A stretch of DNA of 64,000 nucleotides from Rana temporaria (taxonomy: Eukaryota; Chordata; Amphibia; Anura; Ranidae): assembly GCF_905171775.1 (NCBI RefSeq), contig NC_053492.1:329370720-329434719 (forward strand), written 5' to 3'. This document shows, in pieces, positions 55,004 through 64,000 of this stretch. The number at the start of each line of letters is the position of its first letter. Within the stretch, counting starts at the first letter, position 1. The position numbers were made by a program, and so were the translations under genes. Below the pieces are notes generated by a model. The model ran no database searches, had not been told where the DNA came from, and was given only the letters and a program-made list of their open reading frames with translations.

Positions 55004-56265
55004 CCACTTCCATACCAGGCACTTACGCACCTTCCCGCCCAAGCCAATTTTCAGCTTTCAGCACTGTTGCACTTTGAATGGCAATTGCGCGGTCATGCTA
55101 CACTGTACCCAAACAAAATTGGCGTCCTTATTTCCCCACAAATAGAGCTTTCTTTTGGTGGTATTTGATCACCTCTGCAATGTTTTTTTTTTGCGCAACA
55201 ACTAAAAAAAGACTGAAAATGTTGAAAAAAAATTACGTTTTTATTTTTTTCTGTATTTTTTTTTGTAAATAAGTAAGTTTTCTCTTTCAATTACGGGCAC
55301 TGAAATGGCGGCACTGATGGGCACCGATGAGATGGCACTGATGGATATCGATGAGGTAGTACTGATGGGCACAGATGAGGTGGCACTGATTGGCGGCGCT
55401 GGTATGCGGCACTGATGGGCACTCAAAGGCGGCACTGATGGGCACACATAGGTGGCACAGATGGGCACACATAGGCGGCACTGATGGGCACACATAGGCG
55501 GCACTGATGGGCACACATAGGCGGGCAGCACTGATGGGCGGCACTGGGCACTCATGGGCGGCACAGATGGGCACTTATGGGTGGCACTGATGGATACTTA
55601 TGGGTGGCACAGATGGGCACTGATAGGTGGGCACTGGGCATGGATGGGCACTGTGGGGTGGCACTGATGGACACTGTGGGGTGGCACTGATGGACACTGT
55701 GGGGTGGCACTGATGGACACTGTGGTGCAGCACTGATTCTCATGTTGCCAGTCAGTGCCCATTTGTGGGCACTGATTGGCATCTTTTTTTTTAAATGCTT
55801 TTTTTTTAAGACTTTTTTTTTTTAGCCTTTTATTTTTTTGTTTGGCCCACCTTGGTGGTCCAGGGTGGGCTTCCCTGGTGGTGCAGTGTGGCGATCCGAG
55901 GGGGGGCTGCGCTGATAAACAATCAGCGCGAACCCCCCCTGTCAGGAGAGCTGCCGATCGGCTCTCCTTTACTCGTGTCTGTCAGACGCGAGTGAGGAAG
56001 AGCCATCAACGGCTCTTCCTGTTTACATCGTGAGCAGCCGTGATTGGACACGGCTGATCACGTGGTAAAGAGTCTCCTCCGGAGGCTCTTTACCGAGATC
56101 GGAGATGCAGGGTGTCAGACTGACACCCCGCATCACCGATCGCCGCGCTGCGAGCCCCCACGGGCGCGCGCGGCATGAAATCCTGCAGGACGTTCTGGAA
56201 CGTCCAGTCAGGATTTCAAAACCACTTCCCAGACGTAAATCGGCTATAGGCCGGGCGGGAAGTGG
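55004..56265. mobile_element. TTAA MITE with minisatellite interior
   Basis: TTAA at 55000-55003 and 56266-56269. Ends CCACTTCCATACCAGGC and CGGGCGGGAAGTGG. The empty site TACTTAAAG is seen in the 5' LTR. It contains the GGCACTGATGGGCAC array (55290-55755) and, toward the right, several hairpins (GAGTCTCCTCCGGAGGCTC, CCTGCAGGACGTTCTGGAA region). It matches the ends of the MITE at 34622-41751. Confidence 0.88.
55290..55755. repeat. minisatellite, about 22-bp unit
   Basis: Copies of GGCACTGATGGGCACACATA and shorter variants. The reverse complement of the unit (GTGCCCATCTGTGCC-type) forms the array at 57360-57990. Confidence 0.92.
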
Positions 56266-56921
56266 TTAAAGGCGGGGAGGAGCTGAATTCGCTCTCTTGG
56301 GATCAGCACCCTTCCCTCTGCGGAGCGAGGGAGAGCACTTCAGCCAAGCAGCTAGGCCTGAAACCGGAGCCGGGATCCACCGGAAGACCAGCCATCCAGA
56401 GAGAGACAAGATCAAGTGCATCCAGCTCGTGCTTCCAAGAGGCTGGAGAGACTCACCAGCTGACGATTGTAACAGTGGAGACCAAGATACCGGAGACTGT
56501 GCGTTGCAGAGTGGCCACCGATCAGCGTATACCTCGTGAGGAACTCAGGCAGACTAGGCCTGCTCAGGTGAGAGGGCACTTGCCCAAGCTCTCAATACTA
56601 CCTTAGTCTTGTGACTCATAGTGCTCCACACATCACAAGCACCTGTATTGATCATACCCTTAGACTGAGCCTGAATACCCTTTGGATTACAAACAAGTTA
56701 AAGTGCACCAACGAATTTACAATAGACTTCACCACTGAGGAACATTCTGGAGTTATCCAAGCTAGGCCTAATCAAGATAACTAGCGATTGCACTTAAAGG
56801 GATTGCCCACTAGGGGAAGCTCGCCAGCATAAACTATTCATAGCCACTTACAGACTTTAAAACGTTAACATTTTTAGTTTTGTTCTTATTTACTCTTGCA
56901 AAGGGCCCTTTGCAGAGTCAG

Positions 56922-56926
<5 letters not shown>

Positions 56927-56980
<54 letters not shown>
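56927..56980. repeat. (TA)n microsatellite in LTR
   Basis: About 27 uninterrupted TA units. A shorter tract is at the same LTR position in copy A (19241-19270). Confidence 0.97.
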
Positions 56981-56984
<4 letters not shown>

Positions 56985-57359
56985 ATCTGTTGTTTGATCT
57001 TATCTCTTTCTTATTACATGCAAGTAAAGTTACCCTTGGTTTACTATATTGATTGTGTGGGGTGTGTTTGCTCCTGAGGACTGCATACAGAAGAAGGTAA
57101 CAACATCATTGCATGTCATTGTATATTTCACATGTGTTATTGTGGTCTTAGCCACGCAGGGGACTCGCAATACATTTACATTTGTCTGGTGTGCCAAGGG
57201 AGGGTTCGAGCCTTTTATAGGGGTGGATAGGTCAGAGAGTAGGCCCAAAACTAATCAGCAGCTCCTTCGGGGGTACCGCTACATAAGCATCCAAACAGTA
57301 CCCAAACAGTGCCAATCAGTGCCACAGTGTTAAGTGTCACAGTCAGTGAAAACACTTGG

Positions 57360-57990
57360 TGCCCACCAGTGCCACCTGTGATCAGTGCCCATCTGTGCTG
57401 CCTCAGTGCACATCTGTGCAATCAGTGCTCATCAGTGCCCACCTGTGCCACCTCATCAGTGCCCATCTGTGCCGCCTCATCAGTGCACATCTGTGCTGTC
57501 TCATCAGTGCACATCTGTTCCACCTCATCAGTACCTATCTGTGCCACCTCATCTGTGCCACCTCATCAGTGCCATCTGTGTCCTCTCATTAGTGTCATCT
57601 GTGCCACCTCATTAGTGCCATCTGTGCCGCCCGCCTCATCAGTGCCATCTGTGCCGCCTCATCAGTGCACATCTGTGCTGCCTCATCCATGTATATCTGT
57701 TTCACCTCATCAGTACCCATCTGTGCCACCTCATCAGTACTCATCTGTGCCACCTCATCAGTACCCATCTGTGCCACCTCAGTACCCATCTGTGTCCATC
57801 TGTGCCACCTGTGCCACCTCAATACCCATCTGTGCCGCCTCATTAGTGCACATCTGTGCAATCAATCAGGGCTCATCTGTGCGCCTCATCAGTGCCCATC
57901 TGTGCCGCCTCAACGCACATTTGTGCAATCAATCAGTACACATCTGTGCCACCTCAGTGCACATGTCCCGCCTCATCAGTGCACATCTGT
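57360..57990. repeat. minisatellite, about 23-bp unit
   Basis: Copies of CATCTGTGCCGCCTCATCAG in the 5' leader of the piggyBac element. Open frames rich in SVPICATSS-type peptide come from the array. Confidence 0.92.
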
Positions 57991-58030
57991 GCCACACACC
58001 TGTGAAGTCACATCACCACCGGCAGCAACC

Positions 58031-59838
58031 ATGTCAAAAAGATGCTTTTCCGCTGAGGAGGCATACCAAATTCTTTCCACGCCTGACGAGAGCAATTGGG
58101 AGCTCTCTTTTTCGGATTCCCATTTGGATTCTAAGTCGGATGTAAACTATGAGCCAGTCTTCAGTAGTGGAACAGTGACAGGCTCAGAGGAGGAACATAG
58201 TCAGCCCGCCAAATGCAGGCACTGTGGTGAGGAGGTAGTGGCATCCACCAGCACAGCAGTGCCATCCACCAGCACCGCCGTACCTCTGCAAGAAAGGCCA
58301 AGGACCCATGCCAGCCTTCCCTATGCCCTTCAGAACCCCCTGTGGCTTCCTCCTAATTCAGGAGAAGCCAACATTCCCCCTTTCACTGCCCAGCCAGGAG
58401 TCCCGGTGGACACGGACAATTTTTCCCCAATCAAGTTTTTTGATTAAATTTTTACTGAGGACATGCAATCTAGAATTGTGGCCCAGTGCAACCTATATGC
58501 CCAACAATTTATTTCAAATAATCCAACATCTTACTATGCCTGTCCCTTCGAGTGGAGAGACCTAATGGTGGAGGAGTTGAAGTTTTTCTTAGGCCTCGCA
58601 TTTTGTATGGGACTCAACAAAAAAATTAATTGCGATCCTTTTGGTCAAAATGCCCCATCTACCACATGCCAATCTTCTCCACGGCAATGCCCAGAGCAAG
58701 ATACCTCATGATCATGAGGTTCCTCCATTTCAATAATACCCAGTGCCCTCACCAAAATGACCCAAATTATGACAGGCTTTTCAAAATTCGGCCATTATTA
58801 AATTATTTTTTAGAAGTATTCCCCCAGTTGTATACCCCGGACCAACACATATGTGTGGATGAGTCCCTTGTTGAATTTAGTGGCAGGCTTAAAATCAAGC
58901 AGTTTATCCCCAGCAAAAGGGCCCGCTATGGGGTGAAGGTATACAAACTATGTGACCGAGCAACAGGGTACGTGTATGCCTTCATAGTGTACAAAGGAAA
59001 GGACACCCAGCTGCATCCCCCAATTGTCCAGACTACTTGGGATCAAGGGGGAAAGTTGTTTGGCAACTCATCAACCCCCTACTGGACAAAGGCTACCATT
59101 TATACATAGATAACTTCTACACATCTCTTCCCCTGTTCCACAACCTTCACCTGAAGCAGACGCCAACATGTGGCACCGTCAGAAAGAATTGGAAGGGCTT
59201 TCCTCAAAGTCTTGTCAATAAGCAGTTGAGAAGAGGAGAATCGGCAAGTCTGCGAAGCAAGGAGGTTCTGGCAGTGAAGTGGAGGGACAGAAGGGATGTG
59301 TACATGTTGTCTTCCATCCACAACAATTCCTTCGTGGAAATCCCCAGAAGGAATGGCACCACCATCCAAAAGCCCACATACATCCAGGACTACAATTCGT
59401 TCATGGGGGGAGTCGACTTTAACAACCAAATGCTGGAACCCTACTTTGCCACAAGACGGACATACCATTGGTACAAAAAAAGTAACAATTTATTTTTTTA
59501 ATTTGGCCTTATACAACTCCTATATTATTTACCGCAAGTCCACCCAAAACCTCATACCCTTCCTTGGCTACCAGGAGGAAATCGCCACTGCCCTGATATT
59601 CCAGAACGGCCCACCCCAAAACATCCGATCAGATGTTCTAAGTCGACTCTCCGAGCGTCACTTTCCAGATAAAGTCCCTCCCACAGCAACAGGCCGACAA
59701 CGTAAAAATTTTTTTAAGGTGTGTGCCAGTGAAGGAGTCAGACGAGACACAGTTTATTATTGTGCCGAGTGTCCTTCACAACCAGGCCTCTGTGTAATTG
59801 ACTTTTTTCACCGTTACCATACTTCACTAAATTATTAG
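58031..59838 (+). pseudogene. piggyBac transposase, one stop and three frameshifts
   Basis: DDE-type transposase (DDE_Tnp_1_7 family) that excises precisely at TTAA. The ATG at 58031 starts MSKRCFSAEEAYQIL. An acidic N-terminal region leads to FSPIKFFD, then an in-frame TAA (58445). The same frame continues with ELKFFLGLAFCMGLNK. After a shift near 58640 comes MPIFSTAMPRARY, FLHFNN and VDESLVEFSGRLKIKQF (first Asp). After a second shift near 59060 come LYIDNFYTSLPLF (second Asp) and FMGGVDFNNQM (third Asp). After a third shift near 59490 comes a Cys-rich C-terminus (CASEGVRRDTVYYCAECPSQ) ending FFHRYHT. All catalytic Asp codons survive, but the frame does not. Confidence 0.9.
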
Positions 59839-59879
59839 TGAAGTATGGTAAACGTAATCCTCAGTTCCTGCCTTCATAC

Positions 59880-60170
59880 ACCTTCACACCCCTTATGCCA
59901 CTGCCTGCTCTGTAACTGACCCTGGCTTTTTATTTGACCATGCTTCTGCCTACCGATTCTGTAATACCTCTGCCTGATCTGGAACTGACCCCGGACTGTT
60001 ATTTGACCATGCTTCTGCTTACCGATTCTGTACATACCTTTACCTGATCTGGAACTGACCCTGGACTGTTTTTCGACCATGCTTCTGCCTAACGATTCTG
60101 TACATACCTCTGCCTGATCTGAAACTGACCTTGGACTGTTTGACCATGTTTTTTGCCTGCCTCTTGGATT
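59880..60170. repeat. tandem repeat, about 70-bp unit, 4 copies
   Basis: Units contain GACCATGCTTCTGCC, CGATTCTGTACATACCT and CTGATCTGGAACTGACC. They directly follow the piggyBac stop codon. Confidence 0.88.
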
Positions 60171-60224
60171 GATCTTATACCCTGTTACTGGACTAGTGGG
60201 ATTCAACACAGGGGTCTCACATAT

Positions 60225-60735
60225 GTGAGGGGAGATGGGTGTCCCTGTAGGGTGTCACTGTCCCCAGGGTATATGGGTGTCCCTGTCCCCTGGGGAGATG
60301 GGGTCTCTTTACTTAGGTGAGATTGGGTCCCTGTCCTTAGGAGAGATGGGTGTCCCTGTTCCCAGGAGAGAAGGGGCCTCAGGCCCCATGGGAGATGGTG
60401 TCCCTGTCCTTAACCCAGGGGAGATGGGGTCCCTATCCTTAGGGGAGATAGGTGTCCCTGTAGGGTGTCACTGTCTACAGGGGTGATGGGTGTCCCAGGT
60501 CCCATGAGAGATGGGGTCCCAGGCCCCAGGGGATATGGGTGTCCCTGTCTCCAGGGGAGATGGGTTTCCCTGTGTCCAGGGGAGATGGGGTCCATGTCCT
60601 TAGGGGAGATGGGTATACCTGTCCTGGGGAAGACGGGGTCCCTGTCCTTAGGGGAGGTGAGATCCCTATCCCCAGGGGAGATGGGGTCCCTGTCCTTAAA
60701 GGAGATGGGTGTCCCTGTCCCCAGGGGAGATTGCT
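60225..60735. repeat. minisatellite, about 26-bp unit (left array)
   Basis: Copies of GGGGAGATGGGTGTCCCTGT plus CCCCA or CCTTA. Glycine-rich open frames are artefacts. Confidence 0.93.
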
Positions 60736-60783
60736 TTGTATATCGTAAGCGTCTGATAAAATATGTGCATTGTTTTGTATAAC

Positions 60784-61108
60784 ACACATGTCAAGTTAAA
60801 AACTGAGACTGGTGCCAAATGCAATTGCATGTCCTTATCCACATTGCATAGCATTCACCCCAAATCTGAACTTGATCAGTCAAATAAAGTAAACCTGATA
60901 GCTTATGGCGGTCAAACAATTCAGACACTTGGCTTTTCTACCTTGGATCCATCCGGGGACAAGCTGCTATTCCACATTGTGGATAGAAATGTTAAGAGCC
61001 TGCTAGGCTTACCAGACAGCATGCGCTTAAATCTAAACCAACTCAGTCCAGAAGTACATGTAGTACAACAACAGGCTCCTGAGATGACCGATTATGAGGA
61101 CTTGTTTT
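60784..61108 (+). pseudogene. Gypsy element D protease fragment
   Basis: A 100-residue stretch of Gypsy aspartic protease and linker: KTETGAKCNCMSLSTLHS, NKVNLIAYGGQTIQTLG, FHIVDRNVKSLLGLPD and LSPEVHVV. The active-site DTG of the family reads ETG here, so the catalytic Asp is Glu. The stop after DYEDLF precedes a minisatellite. It fits as the downstream part of the Gypsy whose gag lies at 41988-44136. Confidence 0.78.
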
Positions 61109-61127
61109 GAACTGACACTGTTGGTAA

Positions 61128-62150
61128 GATGGGGTCCCTGTCCTTAGGGGAGATGGGGTCCCTGTCCCCAGGAGAGATGGGTTCCCTTTCCCCAGGGGAG
61201 ATGGGTGTCCATGTAGGGTATCACTGTCCCCAGGGGAGATGGGTGTCTCTGTCCTTAGGGGAGATGGGGTCCCTGTCTTTAGGGGAGATGGGGTCCCTGT
61301 CCTTAGGGGAGATGGGTGTCCCTGTCCCCAGGAGAGAAGGGGCCTCAGGCCCCATGGGAGATGGTGTCCCTGTCCTTAAACCAGGGGAGATGGGGTCCAT
61401 ATCCTTAACCCAGGGGAGATGGGGTCCCTGTCCTTAGTGGAGATGGGTGTCCCTGTAGGGTGTCACTGTCCACAGGGATGATGGGTGTCCCAGGCCCCAT
61501 GAGAGATGGATGTCCCTGTCCCCAGGGAAGATGTGTGTCCCTGTCCCCAGGGGAGATGGTATCCCTGTCTTTAGGAGAGATGGGTGTCCCTGAACCCGGT
61601 GGGGATGAAGTTCTTGTCCTTATGGGGAGATGGTGTCCCTGAGCCCAGGGGAGATGGGGTCCCTGTCCTTAGGGGAGATGGGTGTCCCTGTAGGGTGTCA
61701 CTGTCCACAGGGGTGATGGGTCTCCCAGGCCCCATGAGAGATGGGGTCTCATGCCCCAGGGAGATGTGTGTCCCTGTCCCCAGGGAAGATGGTATCCCTG
61801 TCCTTAGGAGAGATGGGTGTCCCTGAACTCAGTGGGGATGAAGTCATTGTCCTTATGGGGAGATGGTGTCCCTGAACCCAGGGGAGATGGGGTCCCTGTC
61901 CTTAGGGGAGATGGGTGTCCCTGTAGGGTGTCACTGTCCACAGGGGTGATGGGTGTCCCAGGCCCAATGAGAGATTGGGTCTCAGGCCCCAGGGGAAATG
62001 GGTGTCTCTGTCCCCAGGGGAGATGGGGGTCCCTGTCCTTAGGGGAGATGGGTGTCCCTGTAGGATGTCCCTGTCCCCAGGGGAGATGGGTGTCCCTGTC
62101 CTAGGGGAGATAGGTGTCCCTGTCCTAGGGGAGATGGGTGTCCCTGTCCA
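61128..62150. repeat. minisatellite, about 26-bp unit (right array)
   Basis: Same unit as 60225-60735. It includes higher-order blocks of roughly 240 bp (for example GGGTGTCACTGTCCACAGGG recurs near 61456, 61695 and 61926). Confidence 0.93.
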
Positions 62151-62588
62151 ATAAAACATGCAGATTGCTTTGCATAGTGTGCATTGGTTTGTATAATATG
62201 CATTACTTTGTATAATGTGCATTAGTTAATGTATCGTGCATTGCTTTGCATGCATTGTTTTGAATTTTGTACGTGACAGGAGCAGTGCAACCGTGAGTGG
62301 TGTTAATGTATTTAATGTATTCAGGGGATTAGCGTGTTAATGAAAGGCCCCGCAGGCACAGTGTGAAGTTGGAGATTATGATAGGAAGATGACGTGAATC
62401 AGATTGACGTTCTCGTGGAAGAGATTGCGTATGCGCAGTAGCCGATGTTGGAAAATATGACGAGTTGAAGAATGTGACAGAACAGTGGCAGCCCTTGTGT
62501 AGGGGGTGGGGGGGGGGCATACATAAGGCAACTTCCCAGGCACAGTTCCTCTCGCTGCACACCTGTAGGCGCTGTGTTCAATGTAGCA
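62151..62588. other. no recognised gene
   Basis: 62151-62270 repeats TGCATT/TTGTATAATGTG motifs similar to 60740-60785, the other edge of the Gypsy protease fragment. The rest has no ORF or repeat I can name. Confidence 0.4.
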
Positions 62589-64000
62589 CAGTGGTTCTTA
62601 ACCTGGGTTCGATCGAACCCCAGGGGTTCGGTGAGTCAGTCTCGCGGGTTCGGCGGAGGTCAAGACACACACCCGGCTCATATGATTCGTGATGACATGC
62701 CCCGCTTGTCCATCATTGGCTGCAGGTGATCACGCAACATCGCTTGGCCTATCTGTGCTGCAGGGAATTTGGCATGCCCAGTAGTCGAATTTTAACTGTC
62801 GTGATGGTACGTCGTGTGATTTCTTTCTTAATATTTTAATCCCTTCATACTAACTATGTCAAGCAAAAAAAGAAAGTGGTCGGACGAATATGTACAATAT
62901 GGATTCACATGTATAACGGAACGTGATGGGAGTCAGCGTCCTAACTGTATGATTTGCAATGCCAAGTTGAGCAATTCTAGTCTAGCACCAGCAAAACTAC
63001 TGTAAGAGAACACTTCCTTAAGCTGCATGGAGATGGAAAATACAAGAACAAAACGCTCGCTGAATTCAAGGTGAGGAGAGCCAGATTCGATGAAAAGGCT
63101 AGTCTGCCTGTTCTCGGCTTTGTACCCATCAACACACCGATCCTCATAGCATCGTACGAAGTTGCTTACCTGATCGCAAAGCAGGACAAACCAGACACCA
63201 TTGGTGAAAAACCAGCTGTGTTGAAGATGGCGAATATCATGCTGGGAAAAGCGTCTGAAGTTAAGTTATCCCAAATTCCTCTTTCAAATGACACCATCAG
63301 CGACAGAATAGAGGACATGAGCAAAGACATCTTGGGTCAAGTAGTTGCAAATCTGATTTCAAGCCCGGCAAAATTCAGCCTTCAACTCGACGAGACCACA
63401 GACGTTTCCAATCTAAGCCAGCTTGCAGTCTTTGCGCACTATGTGAAAGACGACGTGATAAAGGAAGATTTTTTATTTTGTAAGCCTCTTACAACAACAA
63501 CTAAGTCAGCCAATGTGAAGAAACTTGTGGATGACTTCTTCAAAGACAACAATCTTTGGTGGGATATGGTTTCTGCAGTTTGTTCAGATGGAGCTCCAGC
63601 CATGCTGGGAAGAAAGTCTGGTTTTGATGCGCTAGTGAAAGCCGATGCACAACACATCATTGTTACGCATTGTATTCTGCACAGGCATGCGTTGGCAACA
63701 AAAACCTTGCCTCCAAAACTGGCAGAAGTATTAAAAATTGTAGTGGAATGTGTGAACTATGTGTGAAATAGTGCTCTGAGGCACCGCATCTTCAGGGAGC
63801 TGTGTAAAGAAATGGGATCTAAATTCAAGATACTTCTGTACCATTCTAACGTTCGGTGGCTATCCCGGGGACAGGTACTGAATCGTGTTTTTGCCATTCG
63901 AGTGGAATTATCCCTGTTTTTGCAAGAGCACCAACATTGTCATGCAGATTGCTTCAAAAGTTCATGGACGGACACAACAGCATGGACCTTAGAGTTATAT
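62589..64000 (+). mobile_element. hAT transposon, ZBED5-like, 5' part
   Basis: The terminal sequence CAGTGGTTCTTAACCTGGGT is a classic hAT end, preceded by ATGTAGCA (62581-62588), a candidate duplication whose partner is outside the window. A transposase follows at 62856. The element runs off the right edge. Confidence 0.88.
62856..64000 (+). pseudogene. hAT transposase (ZBED5-like), frameshift and stop, 3' end off window
   Basis: The ATG at 62856 starts MSSKKRKWSDEYVQYGF. An N-terminal BED-type zinc finger follows: PNCMICNAKL with REHFLKLHG supplying the Cys and His ligands. A one-base shift lies between them near 62985. The catalytic RNase H-like region shows FSLQLDETTDVSNLSQL (first Asp), CSDGAPAMLG and HCILHRHALA. 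An in-frame TGA occurs at 63764 (after CVNYV), and the family reading continues with FRELCKEMG and NVRWLSRGQVLNRVF to the edge. It resembles the ZBED5/ZBED9 group of domesticated and mobile hAT transposases. Confidence 0.88.

Larger units (their letters stand above)
44486..57283 (+). mobile_element. LTR retrotransposon B (PNMA-like gag, Gypsy-type pol)
   Basis: Starts TGTAGCGG, ends CCGCTACA, flanked by TAAG (44482-44485, 57284-57287). It has a 5' LTR (44486-47473), a tRNA-Pro PBS, gag (47552-49776), protease and RT pieces interrupted by element C (49941-53602), then a deletion through the rest of pol and the start of the 3' LTR (54836-57283). Copy A at 18951-20498 is a second member. Confidence 0.88.
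54836..57283 (+). repeat. 3' LTR of retrotransposon B with MITE insertion
   Basis: Starts at TGTACATATGTGTTTATTTC, so about the first 80 bp are deleted. It is interrupted by a TTAA MITE (55004-56265), has a (TA)n tract (56927-56980) and ends CCGCTACA before TAAG. Confidence 0.85.
44137..59838 (+). mobile_element. piggyBac element, left end to transposase, LTR-B inside
   Basis: TTAA at 44137-44140 followed by CCACTTCCCATCCACGC starts the element inside Gypsy gag. The leader is interrupted by LTR retrotransposon B (44486-57283, TAAG duplications), continues through a minisatellite (57360-57990) and reaches a piggyBac transposase pseudogene at 58031-59838. I could not find the right TTAA end; tandem repeats occupy the place where it should be. 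Assignment of the left end to this transposase is inference from collinearity and TTAA targeting. Confidence 0.75.

Noticed and set aside
57309..58020. N-terminal 240 codons of the 278-codon ORF (Cys/Ser/His-rich)
   Set aside because: Minisatellite in the piggyBac leader; the transposase start is better placed at 58031.
60235..62104. Gly/Met/Ser-rich forward ORFs of 80-105 codons
   Set aside because: Minisatellite arrays with unit GGGGAGATGGGTGTCCCTGT.

Overview
This window looks like intergenic, repeat-saturated DNA from a vertebrate, most likely an anuran amphibian and possibly a ranid-type frog. The reasons are the mix of DIRS, L2, L1/Tx1, Tc1, hAT, piggyBac, PIF/Harbinger-like and several LTR retroelement families, the many large MITEs, and a dispersed repeat (a track matching GGTTGAAAAAAGACAC) that I know from frog genomes. 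I found no host protein-coding gene, functional tRNA, rRNA or CRISPR array. Every long open frame belongs to a transposable element or to a tandem repeat. The organism assignment is inference.

Layout. 1-10300: minisatellites, a hAT MITE with perfect 8-bp duplications (506-1238), a DIRS copy (2690-8075) split by an L2-type LINE (3572-7449), and a solo LTR inside a 42-bp-type minisatellite. 10302-18881: a Tc1 transposon cut open by a second, nearly complete DIRS element (10433-17766) that still has inverted terminal repeats and an internal complementary region, and that itself carries a 1.4-kb foldback insertion. 18951-20498: a truncated LTR retrotransposon with a PNMA-like gag. 20677-26131: nested MITEs, including two hAT-type elements with identifiable target duplications. 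26132-34621: LTRs of a family with TGTA...TACA ends, and an old reverse-strand L1/Tx1 fragment interrupted by three younger insertions. One of these is a 1.1-kb retroposed unit that starts with 49 nt of U2 snRNA and is flanked by a 16-bp duplication.

34622-41751: a TTAA-flanked MITE interrupted by a full-length L1-like LINE with two uninterrupted ORFs and a 15-bp duplication. 41752-62150: a stack of insertions four levels deep. A Gypsy element (gag at 41988-44136, protease at 60784-61108) was entered at a TTAA by a piggyBac element (left end 44137, broken transposase 58031-59838). That was entered by a second LTR retrotransposon (44486-57283, TAAG duplications), whose pol was entered by a third (49941-53602) with two apparently identical 593-bp LTRs and a 778-codon ORF but no pol. 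62589-64000: the 5' part of a ZBED5-like hAT transposon that runs off the window.

No genes work together here as a pathway. The functional logic is transposition. Plausible mobility proteins are the L1 ORF1/ORF2 pair (open), while the DIRS, L2, Tc1, Gypsy, piggyBac and hAT enzymes are all broken or truncated. The most interesting items are the young pol-less LTR element, the U2-headed retroposon, the shared ends and minisatellite linking TTAA MITEs to the broken piggyBac, and the four-level nest.
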